From Acidisoma sp. L85 (GTDB lineage: Bacteria > Pseudomonadota > Alphaproteobacteria > Acetobacterales > Acetobacteraceae), in contig NZ_LMUQ01000061.1 of assembly GCF_009765865.1 (NCBI RefSeq), positions 498,098-562,097 of the forward strand: a DNA stretch of 64,000 nucleotides. Reading direction: 5' to 3'. Shown here one piece after another: positions 20,807 to 30,260 of this stretch (position 1 is its first letter; each line of letters opens with the position of its first letter). A program made the translations under genes and the position numbers. Below the pieces are notes generated by a model. The model had not been told where the DNA came from. It did no database searches and was given only the letters and a program-made list of their open reading frames with translations.

Positions 20807-20834
20807 GTCATGGCACGCCTTCGCGTGCCATGAC
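20807..20834. repeat. Dispersed palindrome, single stem-loop
   Basis: A perfect 12-bp stem, GTCATGGCACGC paired with GCGTGCCATGAC, with a CTTC loop. It lies 41 bp after glpR and belongs to the intergenic palindrome family also found at seven other places in the window. Confidence 0.8.
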
Positions 20835-20861
20835 GGAGGCGCACGCCCCTGCCCCAGCGCA

Positions 20862-20915
20862 AAACTCGCAAAAATGCTCGTTTTGGTCGCTTGCGTGTTC
20901 GTTTTTTTCGTGATG
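20862..20915 (+). promoter_or_regulatory. Possible GlpR operator and promoter region of glpD
   Basis: The AT-rich tract before glpD contains repeated TCGTTTT-like elements (CTCGTTTT at about 20877-20884 and TTCGTTTTTTTCGT at about 20898-20911). DeoR-family repressors often bind repeats of this TTTCG type. Placement between glpR and glpD fits, but no footprint data or consensus match can be shown. Confidence 0.3.
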
Positions 20916-20969
20916 TAGTCTGATCCGAACGGGCGCACGAAAGAACGCGCCCTGGGATGCGGAACTTCC

Positions 20970-22514
20970 TTGGACGCGAGCACTTCACCATCGATCTATG
21001 ACCTCGCCATCATCGGCGGCGGCATCAACGGTTGCGGCATCGCCAGAGATGCGGCTGGCCGTGGGCTGAAGGTATTCCTGTGCGAGCAGCATGATCTCGG
21101 CTCGGGCACGTCCTCAGCCTCGACCAAGCTGATCCATGGTGGGTTGCGCTACCTCGAATATTACGAATTCCGCCTGGTGCGGGAGGCGCTGATGGAGCGC
21201 GAGGTGCTGTGGGGCATCGCGCCGCATATCGTCTGGCCGCTGCGTTTCCTGCTGCCCTATCACGCGAAGCTGCGGCCGCAATGGCTGCTGCGCACAGGGC
21301 TTTTTCTCTATGACCATATCGGCGGCCGCAAGAAATTGCCGCCCACGCGCACGGTGAATCTGACGCAGGATAAAGTCGGGCTTCCGCTCAAGCCCGAATT
21401 CAAGCGCGGCTTCGAATATTCCGACTGCTGGGTCGAAGATTCGCGCCTCGTCGTGTTGAATGCGCGCTCCGCCGCCGAATTGGGGGCGACTATCGCGTCG
21501 CGTACCCGCTGTGTCTCCGCTGAGCGCGAGGCCGGCCTCTGGCACCTAACGCTGCGCGAGGAAACGGGCGGCGACACTCGGACGATCACGGCACGCGCCC
21601 TGGTCAACGCCGCCGGCCCCTGGGTCGGCGAGGTCGCACATTCCGTCGTGCGCAGCAATCAGCGCGCGCCGGTCCGGCTGGTCCAGGGCAGCCATATCGT
21701 CGTGCCCAAGCTCTATGATCATGCTGGCTGCTACATCTTTCAGAATGCGGACAAGCGCATTTTCTTCGTTATTCCCTATGAGCAGGATTTCACGCTCATC
21801 GGCACCACCGACCAGGACTACAAAGGCGACCCGACCGGCGTGCATGCCACCGCCGAGGAGATCGCCTATCTCTGCGACTCCGCCAGCGAATATTTGCGGG
21901 TGCCGGTGACCTCCGACCAGGTGGTCTGGACCTATTCCGGCGTCCGTTCGCTCTATGACGAAAGCGGCACCACCGACGCACAGGCGGCGACCCGCGACTA
22001 TGTTCTGAAGCTGGAAGCAGAGTCCGGCGCGCCGCCGCTGCTCTCGATCTTTGGCGGCAAAATCACGACCTTTCGGCGCCTTGCGGAATCCGCGCTGGCC
22101 CAGCTCGGGCCGCATTTGCCGAAGGTTCAGGGACGCGCTGCGGGCTGGACAGGACGCGAGCCCCTACCCGGCGGCGACTTTCCGAAGGAGGGCTTCGAGC
22201 CGGTTCTGCGCAGCGTCTGCTCGCGCTATCCCTTCCTGTCCGATCGCCTTGCCCGGCGGCTGCTGCGGGCCTATGGCACGCGCGTCCACATTTTGCTGAA
22301 CGGCGCAGGTAGTCTGGCGGATCTCGGCCAGGTTTTCGGCGCGGATTTGACCGAGGCCGAGCTGCGCTACCTTGCCGAACACGAATGGGCGCGCACCGGC
22401 GCCGACGTCGTGTGGCGGCGCAGCAAACTCGGTCTTCGGCTGAACGAAAGCGAAATACTTGCGGTGGATGCGGCTTTGGCGGACATGATTGCCGTTAGGG
22501 AGACGGCAAAATGA
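20970..22514 (+). CDS. glpD: FAD-dependent glycerol-3-phosphate dehydrogenase (aerobic)
   Basis: GlpD oxidises glycerol 3-phosphate to dihydroxyacetone phosphate at the membrane, passing electrons to quinone. The FAD dinucleotide motif IIGGGINGCGIARDAAGRG is at about residues 13-31, followed by GTSSASTKLIHGGLRYLE. Later DAO-fold segments are NAAGPWVGEV, GTTDQDYKGDP, WTYSGVRSLYDE and IFGGKITTFRRLAE. 514 residues. The start is TTG; no ATG or GTG gives a better N-terminus. Its stop overlaps the start of glpS (ATGA), making it the first gene of the glycerol operon. Confidence 0.95.
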   Translation: MDASTSPSIYDLAIIGGGINGCGIARDAAGRGLKVFLCEQHDLGSGTSSASTKLIHGGLRYLEYYEFRLVREALMEREVLWGIAPHIVWPLRFLLPYHAKLRPQWLLRTGLFLYDHIGGRKKLPPTRTVNLTQDKVGLPLKPEFKRGFEYSDCWVEDSRLVVLNARSAAELGATIASRTRCVSAEREAGLWHLTLREETGGDTRTITARALVNAAGPWVGEVAHSVVRSNQRAPVRLVQGSHIVVPKLYDHAGCYIFQNADKRIFFVIPYEQDFTLIGTTDQDYKGDPTGVHATAEEIAYLCDSASEYLRVPVTSDQVVWTYSGVRSLYDESGTTDAQAATRDYVLKLEAESGAPPLLSIFGGKITTFRRLAESALAQLGPHLPKVQGRAAGWTGREPLPGGDFPKEGFEPVLRSVCSRYPFLSDRLARRLLRAYGTRVHILLNGAGSLADLGQVFGADLTEAELRYLAEHEWARTGADVVWRRSKLGLRLNESEILAVDAALADMIAVRETAK

Positions 22515-23617
22515 GTTTGGTACTCGATCACGTCGGGCTGACGGTGGGGCAGGAGGTCGTGATCAACGATGTCTCCCTCACTTTCGAGCGCGGCACCATG
22601 AACGTGCTGCTCGGGCCCACGCTCTCCGGCAAAACGACTCTGATGCGGCTGATGGCCGGTCTCGACAAACTGACCGCGGGCACAATTCATGTTCATGGCA
22701 AGAATGTCGCCGGCATCCCCGTGCGCCGCCGTTCGGTGGCCATGGTCTACCAGCAATTCGTCAATTACCCGTCTCTGACGGTCTACGAGAATATCGCCTC
22801 GCCGCTGCGCGTCGCCGGTCTGCCGAAGGCCGAAATCGAGGATCGTGTGACTGAGGCATCCCGCGTGCTGCGGCTCGATCCCTTTCTCGATCGCCTCCCC
22901 GCCCAGCTTTCAGGCGGCCAGCAGCAGCGTACCGCAATCGCCCGCGCGTTGGTGAAACGCGCCGAGCTCGTGCTGCTCGATGAGCCGCTCGCCAATCTCG
23001 ACTACAAGCTGCGCGAGGAATTGCGCGAGGAATTGCCCCGCCTTTTCGCCGAAAGCGGCACCATCCTGGTGTACGCCACCACCGAACCCGCCGAGGCGCT
23101 GCTCCTCGGCGGCACCACGGCGACGCTGTGGCAGGGTCGTGTGACCCAGATCGGCGCCACGCCCTTGGTTTATCGCAAGCCGGCGAATATAGATGCCGCG
23201 CGAGTTTTCTCTGACCCGCCCCTCAATGAAATGGGCGTGACGAAATCGGCGAGTCAGGTAACACTTTCCGATGGTCGCGCGCTGACTTCTGACGCTTTGC
23301 TCGCCGGTCTGCCGGATGGGGCGTACCGGATTGGTTTCAGGGTCGAGGATGCGCGCATCGGGCCGCCGACCGGTGCCACTGACGCTTTTCCAGGTGTCGT
23401 GTCGGTCACCGAGATCAGCGGTTCGGAGAGTTTCGTGCATCTTGATGTCGGCTTCGCAACCTGGGTCAGCCTCGTCCTCGGTGTGCATGATTGGCAGCCG
23501 GGCGCGGCCGCCGAGATTCGTATCGATCCGCGACGCGTCTTCGTTTTCGATGCCGCCGGTCTGTTGCTGCGTGCGCCGGAGGCGATGTCCGTGTCGCCCC
23601 TCGCGGTCATGGCTTGA
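22511..23617 (+). CDS. glpS: Glycerol ABC transporter ATPase GlpS (lacks H-loop histidine)
   Basis: One of two ATPases of the glycerol importer. It shows Walker A (GPTLSGKT, residues 35-42), the Q-loop (YQQF, near 81), a perfect signature LSGGQQQR (133-140) and Walker B with catalytic Glu158 ([12 protein letters not shown]). The H-loop, normally VYVTHDQ, reads VYATTEP: Thr191 replaces the conserved histidine. A C-terminal TOBE-like domain follows (about 245-360). 368 residues. ATG 22511 overlaps the glpD stop. Paired with GlpT, which keeps the His but has lost the signature, it would form an asymmetric heterodimer. Confidence 0.92.
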   Translation: MSLVLDHVGLTVGQEVVINDVSLTFERGTMNVLLGPTLSGKTTLMRLMAGLDKLTAGTIHVHGKNVAGIPVRRRSVAMVYQQFVNYPSLTVYENIASPLRVAGLPKAEIEDRVTEASRVLRLDPFLDRLPAQLSGGQQQRTAIARALVKRAELVLLDEPLANLDYKLREELREELPRLFAESGTILVYATTEPAEALLLGGTTATLWQGRVTQIGATPLVYRKPANIDAARVFSDPPLNEMGVTKSASQVTLSDGRALTSDALLAGLPDGAYRIGFRVEDARIGPPTGATDAFPGVVSVTEISGSESFVHLDVGFATWVSLVLGVHDWQPGAAAEIRIDPRRVFVFDAAGLLLRAPEAMSVSPLAVMA

Positions 23618-23627
23618 GGGCGCGCGC

Positions 23628-24722
23628 ATGGCAACGATCACTCTCGACCATATCGCCCACGCCTACCCGGGACCCTCGGGCGCCGAAAAGCGCTATGCCC
23701 TCAAGCCGATCGAGCATGTCTGGCAGAATGGCCGGGCCTATGCGCTGCTCGGCCCCTCAGGCTGCGGCAAGACGACGTTGCTGAATATCATCTCCGGGCT
23801 GGTGATTCCCTCGGACGGCCGGCTGCTATTCGACGGCCAGGATGTCACACGGCTGCCGACCGAGAAGCGCAATATCGCACAGGTCTTCCAGTTCCCGGTG
23901 ATCTACGACACCATGACGGTCGCGGAGAATCTCGCATTTCCGCTGAAGAACCGCGGCATGGAGCGCCGGCTGATCGAGGCGCGCGTCGCGGAAATCGCCG
24001 AATTGCTGGATCTCACCCCGGTGCTGCGCCGCCGCGCCCGAGGGCTTACCGCCGATGCGAAACAGAAGATCTCGCTCGGCCGTGGCCTCGTGCGGTCGGA
24101 TGTCTCGGCCGTGTTGTTCGATGAGCCGCTGACGGTGATCGATCCCGCGCTGAAATGGGAATTGCGCTCGAAGCTGAAAGCAGTTCACCAGGCGCTTGAT
24201 ATGCTCATGATCTATGTGACGCATGATCAGGTCGAGGCACTGACTTTCGCCGATGAGGTCGTCGTCATGAAGGATGGCGCGGTGCTGCAGATCGGCACGC
24301 CGGCGGATTTGTTCGAGCGGCCGGCCCATAGTTTCGTCGGCTATTTCATCGGCTCGCCCGGCATGAACTTCCTGCCCGCCGTGATCGAGGGACGGCAGGC
24401 GGTTGTGGACGGCCAGCGCTTCGACCTCGGCGCGCAATACGCGCTGCCGGCCGGCGACGTGCAGATCGGCTTCCGCCCCGATTATGCGACCGTAACGGCG
24501 AGCGGCGGCATTCCCGTCAAGCTACAACGCATCGAGGATCTCGGCCGCCGCCGCCTCGCCCGCGTCACGCTGGGCGGTCACGGCCTTGTCGCCACTTTGC
24601 CGAATGACGTGACGCTGACCGGTGAAGCGGCGGGGTTGCATGTCCAGCCCGGCCATCTGCATGTCTATGTCGATGAGCATCGCATCGAAGGCCAACGGAT
24701 GACGGAGCCGCTCCATGCTTGA
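23628..24722 (+). CDS. glpT: Glycerol ABC transporter ATPase GlpT (degenerate signature motif)
   Basis: Second ATPase of the glycerol importer. Walker A is GPSGCGKT (42-49), the Q-loop VFQFPV (about 86-91), Walker B AVLFDEP with Glu166, and the H-loop IYVTHDQ with His199 intact. The signature motif is destroyed: where LSGGQ should stand the sequence reads LTADA (140-144). A TOBE-like domain follows. I chose ATG 23628 (MATITLDHIAH), which lies 10 bp after glpS; the frame is open upstream only as overlap with glpS. 364 residues. The gene overlaps glpP by 8 bp. Confidence 0.92.
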   Translation: MATITLDHIAHAYPGPSGAEKRYALKPIEHVWQNGRAYALLGPSGCGKTTLLNIISGLVIPSDGRLLFDGQDVTRLPTEKRNIAQVFQFPVIYDTMTVAENLAFPLKNRGMERRLIEARVAEIAELLDLTPVLRRRARGLTADAKQKISLGRGLVRSDVSAVLFDEPLTVIDPALKWELRSKLKAVHQALDMLMIYVTHDQVEALTFADEVVVMKDGAVLQIGTPADLFERPAHSFVGYFIGSPGMNFLPAVIEGRQAVVDGQRFDLGAQYALPAGDVQIGFRPDYATVTASGGIPVKLQRIEDLGRRRLARVTLGGHGLVATLPNDVTLTGEAAGLHVQPGHLHVYVDEHRIEGQRMTEPLHA

Positions 24723-25605
24723 TAAACCATGGAACAACCGGGCGTGGTTTTTCGTCATCCCGGTGCTGGTCTTCGTCCTTTTCTCCTCGATTATCCCGAT
24801 GATGACGGTCGTGAACTATTCGGTTCAGGACACCATGGGGCAGAACAATTTCTTCTGGAACGGCGCTGCCTGGTTCCAAAATCTACTCGACCCAACCACG
24901 GATATCGGCGGCCGATTCGCGGCCGCGCTGGTGCGCAACCTCATTTTCTCCCTCGTGGTGCTCTGCATCGAGCTGCCGCTCGGCATCGCGGTCGCCATCT
25001 GCATCCCACGTCATGGCTGGAGAGTTGGCGCCGCTTTGGTGCTGATCGCACTGCCGCTGCTGATCCCCTGGACCGTCGTCGGCACCATCTGGCAGATCTT
25101 CGCGCGACAAGATATCGGCCTGCTGGGAGCGGCACTCAACAGTGTCGGCATCCACTACAACGACACGCAGGATCCGACTTCCGCCTGGGCCACCATCGTC
25201 GTTATGGATGTGTGGCACTGGACCGGCATGGTGGCGCTGCTGGCCTATGCCGGCCTGAAGGCGATCCCTGATGCCTTTTATCAGGCGGCGCGGATTGACG
25301 GCGCCAGTCGCTGGTCGGTGTTCCGCAATATCGAGCTGCCGAAGCTGCAGAAGGTCTTGGTGATTGCGGTTCTACTGCGCTTCATGGAAAGCTTCATGAT
25401 CTATACCGAACCCTCGGTGGTGACCGGCGGCGGTCCGGGTGAGGCCACCAGCTTCCTCTCGCTGGATCTCGTGAAAATCGCACTCGGCCAGGTCGATCTC
25501 GGCAATGCAGCGGCGATGTCGCTGGTTTATAACCTCATCACATTGTCCCTCTGCTGGATTTTCTTCACCGTCATGACGCAACTCGAGCAGCGGAAGGGTT
25601 CGTGA
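24715..25605 (+). CDS. glpP: Glycerol ABC transporter permease GlpP
   Basis: Inner-membrane permease of the MalF/UgpA type, 296 residues with six predicted membrane segments. The first is WFFVIPVLVFVLFSSIIPMMTVV. The EAA loop that contacts the ATPase reads YQAARIDGASRWSVFRNIELPKL (about residues 183-205). ATG 24715 lies inside the glpT 3' end, and its stop overlaps the glpQ start (TGATG). Assignment to glycerol rests on the operon, which contains glpD and glpK. Confidence 0.93.
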   Translation: MLDKPWNNRAWFFVIPVLVFVLFSSIIPMMTVVNYSVQDTMGQNNFFWNGAAWFQNLLDPTTDIGGRFAAALVRNLIFSLVVLCIELPLGIAVAICIPRHGWRVGAALVLIALPLLIPWTVVGTIWQIFARQDIGLLGAALNSVGIHYNDTQDPTSAWATIVVMDVWHWTGMVALLAYAGLKAIPDAFYQAARIDGASRWSVFRNIELPKLQKVLVIAVLLRFMESFMIYTEPSVVTGGGPGEATSFLSLDLVKIALGQVDLGNAAAMSLVYNLITLSLCWIFFTVMTQLEQRKGS

Positions 25606-26408
25606 TGCGTATCCAGGGCCGCGGCATCGCGATCACCATCTATCTCCTGGCCTTGTTCCTGCCGATCTACTGGCTACTGAACATGAGCTTCAAGACCAAT
25701 GGCGAAATCATGTCGGGGCTCAACTTCTGGCCCCATCACGTAACGCTCCGCAATTATGCTCATATTTTCACGGACCCGGCCTGGTATCTCGGCTTTGTCC
25801 ATTCGCTCACCTATGTCGCGCTCAACACAGTCATCTCTGTCTCTCTCGCGCTGCCGGCGGCCTACGCTTTCAGCCGCTACCGCTTCATCGGCGACAAGCA
25901 CCTGTTTTTCTGGCTGCTCTCGAACCTGATGGCGCCGACGGCGGTCTATGCGATGCCGTTCTTTAATCTCTATTATTCGATCGGTCTGTTCGACACGGTC
26001 TGGGCCGTGGCACTCGCGCATTGCCTGTTCAACGTGCCTCTGGCGGTGTGGATTCTGGAAGGCTTCATTTCCGGCGTGCCGCGCGAGATCGACGAAACGG
26101 CGGCGCTGGACGGCTATTCCTTCCCGCGTTTCTTCATCAAGATATTCCTGCCGCTCATTGCCAATGGCATTGGCGTCGCGGCATTCTTTTGCTTCATGTT
26201 CTCCTGGGTCGAGCAGCTTCTGGCCACGACATTGACGACAGTTCATGCCAAGCCCATCGTTGCGGTAATGACGCGGGTGTATTCCGCCGAGGGAATGGAT
26301 TGGGGCCTGCTCGCCGCCGCCGGGGTTCTCACCATGGTTCCCGGCGCGATCGTCATCTGGTTCGTGCGTAACCACATTGCCAAGGGCTTTGCCCTTGGTC
26401 GCGTTTGA
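25605..26408 (+). CDS. glpQ: Glycerol ABC transporter permease GlpQ
   Basis: Partner permease of the MalG/UgpE type, 267 residues. The first membrane segment follows MRIQGRGIAITIYLLALFLPIYW. The EAA loop reads EIDETAALDGYSFPRFFIKIFLPL (about 159-182). I chose ATG 25605, which overlaps the glpP TGA; a GTG just before it is an alternative. It is followed 15 bp later by the small membrane gene glpU, as in Rhizobium leguminosarum. Confidence 0.93.
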   Translation: MRIQGRGIAITIYLLALFLPIYWLLNMSFKTNGEIMSGLNFWPHHVTLRNYAHIFTDPAWYLGFVHSLTYVALNTVISVSLALPAAYAFSRYRFIGDKHLFFWLLSNLMAPTAVYAMPFFNLYYSIGLFDTVWAVALAHCLFNVPLAVWILEGFISGVPREIDETAALDGYSFPRFFIKIFLPLIANGIGVAAFFCFMFSWVEQLLATTLTTVHAKPIVAVMTRVYSAEGMDWGLLAAAGVLTMVPGAIVIWFVRNHIAKGFALGRV

Positions 26409-26423
26409 GGAGGGCCGCGCCTC

Positions 26424-26699
26424 ATGGCATGGATGGCCTGGACCTGGGCGACGGCGGGCTTCTTCGCGGCGATCGCGCTGATGCTGATCGTGATGACTTT
26501 GCTCGCGGTTTATCGTCCGGAAACGCCGCGGCGGGGGATTTTGCAGTTTCCAACAACGCGTGGCGATCGGTTGTTCGTGTCGCTGATCGGCACGGCGTTT
26601 ATCTTTATCCTATGGATCCGTATTACCGGCGGTGACAATCTTTGGTATCCCGTCGTGATCGCGGTCCTGTATAGCGCGGCGATGTTCCGCTTCGCTTAG
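26424..26699 (+). CDS. glpU: Small membrane protein GlpU (DUF2160)
   Basis: A 91-residue protein with two or three hydrophobic helices: about residues 5-29, 48-66 and 73-90. It matches the small DUF2160 membrane proteins that always accompany this kind of glycerol ABC cluster. Its position between permease and binding-protein genes is conserved. The biochemical role is not known to me; it may stabilise the permease complex. ATG 26424 has GGAGGG 8-10 bases upstream. Confidence 0.82.
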   Translation: MAWMAWTWATAGFFAAIALMLIVMTLLAVYRPETPRRGILQFPTTRGDRLFVSLIGTAFIFILWIRITGGDNLWYPVVIAVLYSAAMFRFA

Positions 26700-26721
26700 G
26701 TCAAGAACGAGAGCCGGAAGA

Positions 26722-26743
26722 CCCTGAATGATGTCATTCAGGG
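26722..26743 (+). promoter_or_regulatory. Palindrome/stem-loop just upstream of glpV
   Basis: CCCTGAATGA and TCATTCAGGG form a perfect 10-bp inverted repeat around TG, ending 27 bp before the glpV ATG. As RNA it would fold into a hairpin with a 6-base loop. It could protect the 5' end of processed glpV mRNA or serve as an operator; the sequence alone does not decide. Confidence 0.5.
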
Positions 26744-26770
26744 CGCCGGATAGCTGGGGAAGGGAAAAAT

Positions 26771-28537
26771 ATGAAAAGACGTGACGTCATCAAAGGAGGT
26801 GCCGCAGCCGCTGCGAGCGCCGCCATCCTCGTCCATAGCGCGCCATCCCATGCGCAGCAGGTCGATGCCGCGAAGAAGTGGATCGACAACGAGTTCCAGC
26901 CCTCCACGCTCAGCAAGGATGAGCAGATGGAGGAGATGCAGTGGTTCATCAATGCGGCGAAGCCTTTCGCCGGCATGTCGGTGAACACCGTGTCCGAAAT
27001 TCTCAACATCCACGAATATGAATCCAAGACTCTGACGAAGGCCTTCGCCGAAATCACCGGTATCAAGGTCAACCACGATCTGATGGACGAGGGTCTGCTC
27101 GTCGACAAGATCGAGGTCGAGATGCAGTCCGGCCATCCGATCTATGACTTCTGGATGAATGATTCGGACTTCATCGGTACGCATCCACGCTACAACGACA
27201 TCGTTGACGGCTCGTTGACCGACTTCATGGCGAAGAACGGGAAGGACGTCACTAACCCGCATCTCGACCTGAAGGATTTCGTCGGCCTCTCCTTCGGCAC
27301 CTTCACTGACGGCAAGCTCTATCAGCTCCCCGATCAGGCATTCGCGAACCTCTATTGGTTCCGCTATGACTGGTTCAAGCGGCCGGAGCTGAAGGCGCAG
27401 TTCAAGCAGAAGTTCGGCTATGAACTCGGCGTGCCGGTAAACTGGTCGGCCTATGAGGACATCGCCGACTTCTTCACCAATGACGTGAAGACGATCGATG
27501 GCGTGCGCGTCTATGGCCACATGGATTATGGCAAAAAGGACCCGAGCCTCGGCTGGCGCTTTACTGATGCCTGGCTGTCAATGGCCGGCGGTGGCGATCG
27601 CGGGCTGCCGAATGGTCTGCCGGTCGATGAGTGGGGCATTCGCAACGAAGGCGGGCGTCCGCGTGGCTCGTCTACGTCGCGCGGCGGTGATGCCAACGGG
27701 CCGGCGGCGGTTTATGCGCTGACGAAGTTCGTTGAGTGGCTCAAGAAGTATGCGCCGCCCGAAGCGGCCGGCATGGACTTCCTGGAAGCCGGACCAGTGC
27801 CGGGCCAGGGCCATATCGCGCAGCAGATCTTCTGGTACACGACCTTCTCCGCCACCATGAACCAGCCTGGCTCGCCGATGATGAATTCGGACGGCACGCC
27901 GAAATGGCGCATGGCGCCCTCGCCCCATGGCCCCTACTGGAAAGAGGGCATGAAGCTCGGCTACCAGGATTGCGGCTGTTGGACGATGCTGAAATACGCG
28001 CCCATGGAGAAGATCAAGGCCGGCTGGCTCTACGCCCAGTTCAGCGTCTCCAAGACCGTCAGCCTCAAGAAGGCGCTGCTCACCCAGCATCTGATCCGCG
28101 CAAGCGACATCAACAGCTCTGCGATGTCGGAAGCTGCTCCCAAGCTGGGTGGTCTCGTCGAGTTCTATCGCGGACCGGCCGTCAAGCAATGGACGCCTAC
28201 CGGTGTCAACGTGCCTGACTACGGTAAGATGGCGCAGGTCTGGTGGCAGAACGTGTCGAACGCGATCGCGGGCTCGGTGACACCGCAGCAGGCGATGGAC
28301 GGGCTGGCACGCGATCAGGACGCCATCATGACGCGTATCCAGCGTTCGGGCGTGCAAGGAGATCTTGGCCCGCTGATGAACAAGGCACGTGATCCGGAAT
28401 ACTGGTTCAAGTATGCCGAAACCAACGGCCATCTCGCACCTCAGCGCAAGCTCGCGAACGAGAAGCCGCAAGGCGAGACGGTGGACTACGACGAGCTCAT
28501 CAAGAGCTGGTCCGCGCCGGGCACCAACAAGACCTGA
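26771..28537 (+). CDS. glpV: Glycerol ABC transporter substrate-binding protein GlpV
   Basis: Periplasmic binding protein of the glycerol importer, 588 residues, unusually large for an importer of so small a ligand but normal for GlpV. The N-terminus KRRDVIKGGAAAAASAAIL carries a twin-arginine motif, so it is probably exported folded by Tat, with cleavage near SHAQQ. ATG 26771 has a strong GGAAGGG site upstream. It is flanked by a palindrome upstream and an intrinsic terminator downstream, which would give it separate mRNA stability and higher expression than the permeases. Confidence 0.93.
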   Translation: MKRRDVIKGGAAAAASAAILVHSAPSHAQQVDAAKKWIDNEFQPSTLSKDEQMEEMQWFINAAKPFAGMSVNTVSEILNIHEYESKTLTKAFAEITGIKVNHDLMDEGLLVDKIEVEMQSGHPIYDFWMNDSDFIGTHPRYNDIVDGSLTDFMAKNGKDVTNPHLDLKDFVGLSFGTFTDGKLYQLPDQAFANLYWFRYDWFKRPELKAQFKQKFGYELGVPVNWSAYEDIADFFTNDVKTIDGVRVYGHMDYGKKDPSLGWRFTDAWLSMAGGGDRGLPNGLPVDEWGIRNEGGRPRGSSTSRGGDANGPAAVYALTKFVEWLKKYAPPEAAGMDFLEAGPVPGQGHIAQQIFWYTTFSATMNQPGSPMMNSDGTPKWRMAPSPHGPYWKEGMKLGYQDCGCWTMLKYAPMEKIKAGWLYAQFSVSKTVSLKKALLTQHLIRASDINSSAMSEAAPKLGGLVEFYRGPAVKQWTPTGVNVPDYGKMAQVWWQNVSNAIAGSVTPQQAMDGLARDQDAIMTRIQRSGVQGDLGPLMNKARDPEYWFKYAETNGHLAPQRKLANEKPQGETVDYDELIKSWSAPGTNKT

Positions 28538-28554
28538 GCCTCGGCTGACGAATG

Positions 28555-28583
28555 AAAGGGGAGCCGGCAACGGCTCCCCTTTT
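28555..28583 (+). terminator. Intrinsic terminator/attenuator between glpV and glpK
   Basis: AAAGGGGAGCCG (28555-28566) pairs perfectly with CGGCTCCCCTTT (28571-28582) around a GCAA tetraloop, followed by T. It begins 17 bp after the glpV stop. Since glpK starts 27 bp later on the same strand, it probably lets only part of transcription through. Confidence 0.8.
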
Positions 28584-28609
28584 CTCGCGACGATAGGAAC
28601 GAATGAGCC

Positions 28610-30112
28610 GTGGCCGCGCATATTCTCGTCATCGACCAGGGCACCACCTCCACCCGTGCGATTGTCTTCGATGCGGCGATGAAGCCCGTCGCCAGCGCGC
28701 AGGAAGAGTTTCCGCAGATTTTCCCGCAGCCTGGCTGGGTCGAGCATAATCCCGAAACGCTTTGGGCAACGACACTCGGCACCGCGCGCGCGGCGCTGGC
28801 GCAAGCGGATCTCGAAGCGAGCGACATCGCGGCACTCGGCATCGCCAATCAACGAGAGACGACGCTGATCTGGGACCGCGCGAGCGGCCGTCCCATTTAC
28901 AACGCCATTGTCTGGCAGGACCGCCGCACCGCCGCGCATTGTGAGGCGCTTGAGGCTGAGGGCCATGCGGCCCTTGTTGCCGAGCGCAGCGGGTTGCGGC
29001 TGGATCCGTATTTTTCCGCGACCAAGATCGGCTGGATGCTCGATCACGTCGCCGGCGCCCGCAAACGCGCGGAGGCGGGCGAACTTGCTTTCGGCACCGT
29101 CGACAGTTTCCTGCTCTGGCGTCTGACCGACGGCGCGGTGCATGCGATAGACGCCACCAACGCCTCGCGTACTCTGCTTTGCGATATCCGCAGCGGGACT
29201 TGGGACGCGGACCTACTTCGCCTTTTCAACGTGCCCGCCTCGCTGCTTCCCGAGATCCGCGATTGCGCCGGCGATTTCGGTGCCACGCGGCCCGACCTAT
29301 TGGGTGGCGCCATTGGCATCCGCGGCGTCGCGGGCGACCAGCAGGCGGCGCTTATCGGGCAGGCGTGTTTCGCGCCCGGCATGGTGAAGGCGACCTACGG
29401 GACAGGCGGCTTCGTGCTGCTCAATATTGGCGACACGCCGAAGGCTTCCGCGCATCGGCTGCTCACCACGATTGCCTGGCAGCGCGGCGGCCATCGCACC
29501 TATGCCTTCGAGGGTTCCATTTTCTCCGCGGGCGCCAGTGTGCAGTGGCTGCGGGATGGTCTCGGTCTGGTCGAAAATTCGGCGGAGACCGGCAGGCTCG
29601 CCGAAGCCTCTGATCCGCAGCAGCCGGTTTATCTGGTGCCCGCCTTCACCGGGCTCGGAGCGCCGCATTGGAACAGCCGCGCGCAGGGGCTGATTTCCGG
29701 CATCACACGCGGCACGACGAAAAAAGAGCTCGCCCGCGCAACCTTGGAAAGTGTGGGATATCAAACGCGCGATCTGCTGCAGGCGATGCTCGCCGATTAT
29801 GGCCAGCCCGCTGACGACATGATCGTGCGCGTCGATGGCGGCATGTCGGCCAGTGATTGGACGATGCAATTCCTCGCCGACATGCTTAACCGCCCCGTCG
29901 ATCGCCCAGCTTTTCGCGAAACCACCGCAATGGGCGCGGGTTACCTCGCGGGGCTGGATGCCGGGATTTATCCCGAGCCCGAGGAATTCGCGAAACTCTG
30001 GTCAGTCGATCGGCATTTCGTGCCCGGTTTGGACGCTGCGACGCGCGAGCGGAAATATCGGGGATGGCAGAAAGCGGTGAAGCTCGCGATGATTCCGGAT
30101 GATGAAAGTTAG
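28610..30112 (+). CDS. glpK: Glycerol kinase
   Basis: GlpK phosphorylates glycerol with ATP, trapping it in the cytoplasm. FGGY-family signatures: [17 protein letters not shown] (4-20), [68 protein letters not shown], and [19 protein letters not shown] near the C-terminus. 500 residues, normal. It starts with GTG at 28610. It is the last gene of the glp cluster and sits behind a terminator hairpin, suggesting its level is set by read-through. Confidence 0.97.
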   Translation: MAAHILVIDQGTTSTRAIVFDAAMKPVASAQEEFPQIFPQPGWVEHNPETLWATTLGTARAALAQADLEASDIAALGIANQRETTLIWDRASGRPIYNAIVWQDRRTAAHCEALEAEGHAALVAERSGLRLDPYFSATKIGWMLDHVAGARKRAEAGELAFGTVDSFLLWRLTDGAVHAIDATNASRTLLCDIRSGTWDADLLRLFNVPASLLPEIRDCAGDFGATRPDLLGGAIGIRGVAGDQQAALIGQACFAPGMVKATYGTGGFVLLNIGDTPKASAHRLLTTIAWQRGGHRTYAFEGSIFSAGASVQWLRDGLGLVENSAETGRLAEASDPQQPVYLVPAFTGLGAPHWNSRAQGLISGITRGTTKKELARATLESVGYQTRDLLQAMLADYGQPADDMIVRVDGGMSASDWTMQFLADMLNRPVDRPAFRETTAMGAGYLAGLDAGIYPEPEEFAKLWSVDRHFVPGLDAATRERKYRGWQKAVKLAMIPDDES

Positions 30113-30149
30113 AGCAGATATCTTTGGTTTGAACCGCTGTCATTCCATC

Positions 30150-30234
30150 GTCATGCTCGGCGCAGGCCGAGGATCCAGGCCTTCCTCCCTCGTCGAAAGC
30201 GAGGCGTGGATGGCACGCCTTCGCGTGCCATGAC
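30150..30234. repeat. Dispersed palindrome, paired stem-loops
   Basis: Two stem-loops face each other: GTCATGCTCGG-CGCAGG-CCGAGGATCC, then GTGGATGGCACGC-CTTC-GCGTGCCATGAC. It fills most of the gap between glpK and the DUF6065-like gene. The two stems differ in sequence but share the GTCAT...ATCC frame of the family. Confidence 0.8.
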
Positions 30235-30260
30235 GGATCTCTGAATCGTAATTCAAAAAG

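Noticed and set aside
27578..29143. 521-codon minus-strand open frame
   Set aside because: Antisense to glpV and glpK, which carry full motifs. No ribosome binding site or protein character.
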